Position numbers and translations under genes: made by a program. A stretch of DNA of 64,000 nt from Thalassovita aquimarina. GTDB taxonomy: Bacteria; Pseudomonadota; Alphaproteobacteria; Rhodobacterales; Rhodobacteraceae. Where the stretch lies: NCBI RefSeq assembly GCF_018219815.1, contig NZ_JADMKU010000006.1:159435-223434 (forward strand). The letters are read 5' to 3'. Shown piece by piece: positions 63,484 through 64,000 of the stretch. Below the pieces are notes generated by a model. The model saw nothing but the letters and a program-made list of their open reading frames with translations, was not told the DNA's origin and did no database searches. How positions within the stretch are numbered: position 1 is the stretch's first letter; each line of letters opens with the position of its first letter.

Positions 63484-64000
63484 TCATCCAGGCCAGATGC
63501 TGCATCCACAGGGGAGTAGCGCAACGGATGGTTCATAGAACCTTAGGGTAAAGAGGCGCCCGACTAAGTAATGCCTATTCCAGCACTTCATCTCCGTCGC
63601 GGGCGGCTGCGCGTTTGTCGGCAGACGTTTGGCCATGTTGTGCTCGTCGCTGCCACGCTCGAAGCGGCTTTCGTAGAAGTCGAGTACCATTGCGTTTTCT
63701 TTGGCGGTTAGCAAGCCATCCGCGGAGAGCCCCTCGATGATGCTGCGGCGTTGCTGATCAGACATTTTGCCATAGTAGGTTTCCATGATTTTTTCGGTGG
63801 TATGGCCAAGATTGAGGGACAAGGCTTTACGGTCTTTGGGAGAGGTGCTGAGCTCGTCCCCAAGCACCTTAAGTGTATCGCGTGCCGAGTGAGGCGTACA
63901 GTTGCGCCCGATAAGGGATGTGGTGACCTGCCACGGGATTTTTCCACCATTTGGAACTAGAGTCCGCCCCAACATGAGGACGGACAATGAAACGAACGAG
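63484..64000 (-). CDS. Tyrosine recombinase/phage integrase, C-terminal part (5' end beyond window)
   Basis: The frame is open to the window edge and shows the catalytic domain of a site-specific tyrosine recombinase: TPHSARDTLKVLGDEL (the H-x-x-R pair), LSLNLGHTTEKIMETYYGKM (LGH and the nucleophile Tyr). The C-terminal ~60 residues after that are not recognisable. Presence at the right end of a long accessory stretch suggests a genomic island or integrative element border. Whether the gene is full length cannot be seen. Confidence 0.8.
   Translation of the reverse strand, partial: SFVSLSVLMLGRTLVPNGGKIPWQVTTSLIGRNCTPHSARDTLKVLGDELSTSPKDRKALSLNLGHTTEKIMETYYGKMSDQQRRSIIEGLSADGLLTAKENAMVLDFYESRFERGSDEHNMAKRLPTNAQPPATEMKCWNRHYLVGRLFTLRFYEPSVALLPCGCSIWPG

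Overview
The window is high-GC DNA with dense, strongly overlapping operons. TRAP transporters, a DmdA/GcvT-type demethylase, Lrp/AsnC, LysR and GntR regulators and an RR-signal binding protein point to an alphaproteobacterium, most likely a marine Rhodobacterales (Roseobacter group). This placement is inferred from gene content. No rRNA, tRNA or CRISPR array was found. Almost everything is accessory catabolism: transporter, ring- or amide-opening enzymes, and a local regulator, repeated block after block.

Layout. (1) 1-4 kb: ygiD-like dioxygenase (cut by the window edge) and DoxX, divergent from a LysR; then a Crp/Fnr regulator with two small secreted Cys-containing proteins. (2) 4.2-9 kb: AsnC regulator, DmdA/GcvT-family demethylase, OsmC protein, a crotonase lacking both usual catalytic glutamates, and a DmdB-like acyl-CoA ligase. 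(3) 9.2-22.3 kb: two operons diverging from a GntR/UTRA regulator. Leftward run a tautomerase-NTF2 fusion, HyuB, HyuA, a Cys-less isochorismatase-fold hydrolase, an isocitrate lyase/PEP mutase-family lyase and a flavoprotein. Rightward run LeuC/LeuD-like dehydratase subunits and a TRAP transporter. (4) 22.5-25.3 kb: a second TRAP operon, followed by about 1.1 kb with no recognisable gene. (5) 26.5-37.9 kb: sugar/polyol block with Gfo/Idh/MocA dehydrogenases, a GMC oxidoreductase, a ribose-type ABC transporter, a KduD-like SDR and an unusual HTH-solute-binding-protein fusion regulator. (6) 38.2-48.5 kb: one long leftward operon with a PotABC-type ABC transporter and its binding protein, two SDRs, an amidase, a polysaccharide-deacetylase/cyclic-imidase-type metalloenzyme and a CobW GTPase. 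(7) 48.8-55.5 kb: a leaderless PotD-like protein overlapping a double-winged-helix GntR/FCD regulator, downstream of pxpA, accB, accC, pxpB and pxpC. (8) 55.6-63.3 kb: LysR, AEC transporter, cupin, AraC and a second HyuA/HyuB pair. (9) Right edge: C-terminal part of a tyrosine recombinase.

How the genes fit together. A recurring theme is opening and hydrolysis of cyclic amides: hydantoinase/oxoprolinase HyuAB twice, PxpABC with a biotin carboxylase and carrier (the four parts of a urea-carboxylase-type enzyme as separate genes), and an imidase-like metalloenzyme beside an amidase. In block 3 the HyuAB, LeuCD-like hydratase and PEP-mutase/ICL-type lyase could form a ring opening, hydration and C-C cleavage route ending in a 2-oxoacid. 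Substrates are inferred, not shown.

The most unusual regulatory theme is solute-binding proteins apparently used inside the cell. One is fused to a winged helix at 29.3 kb. The other lacks any leader, overlaps a GntR gene at 49.8 kb, and is a visible paralogue of the binding protein in the neighbouring transporter operon.
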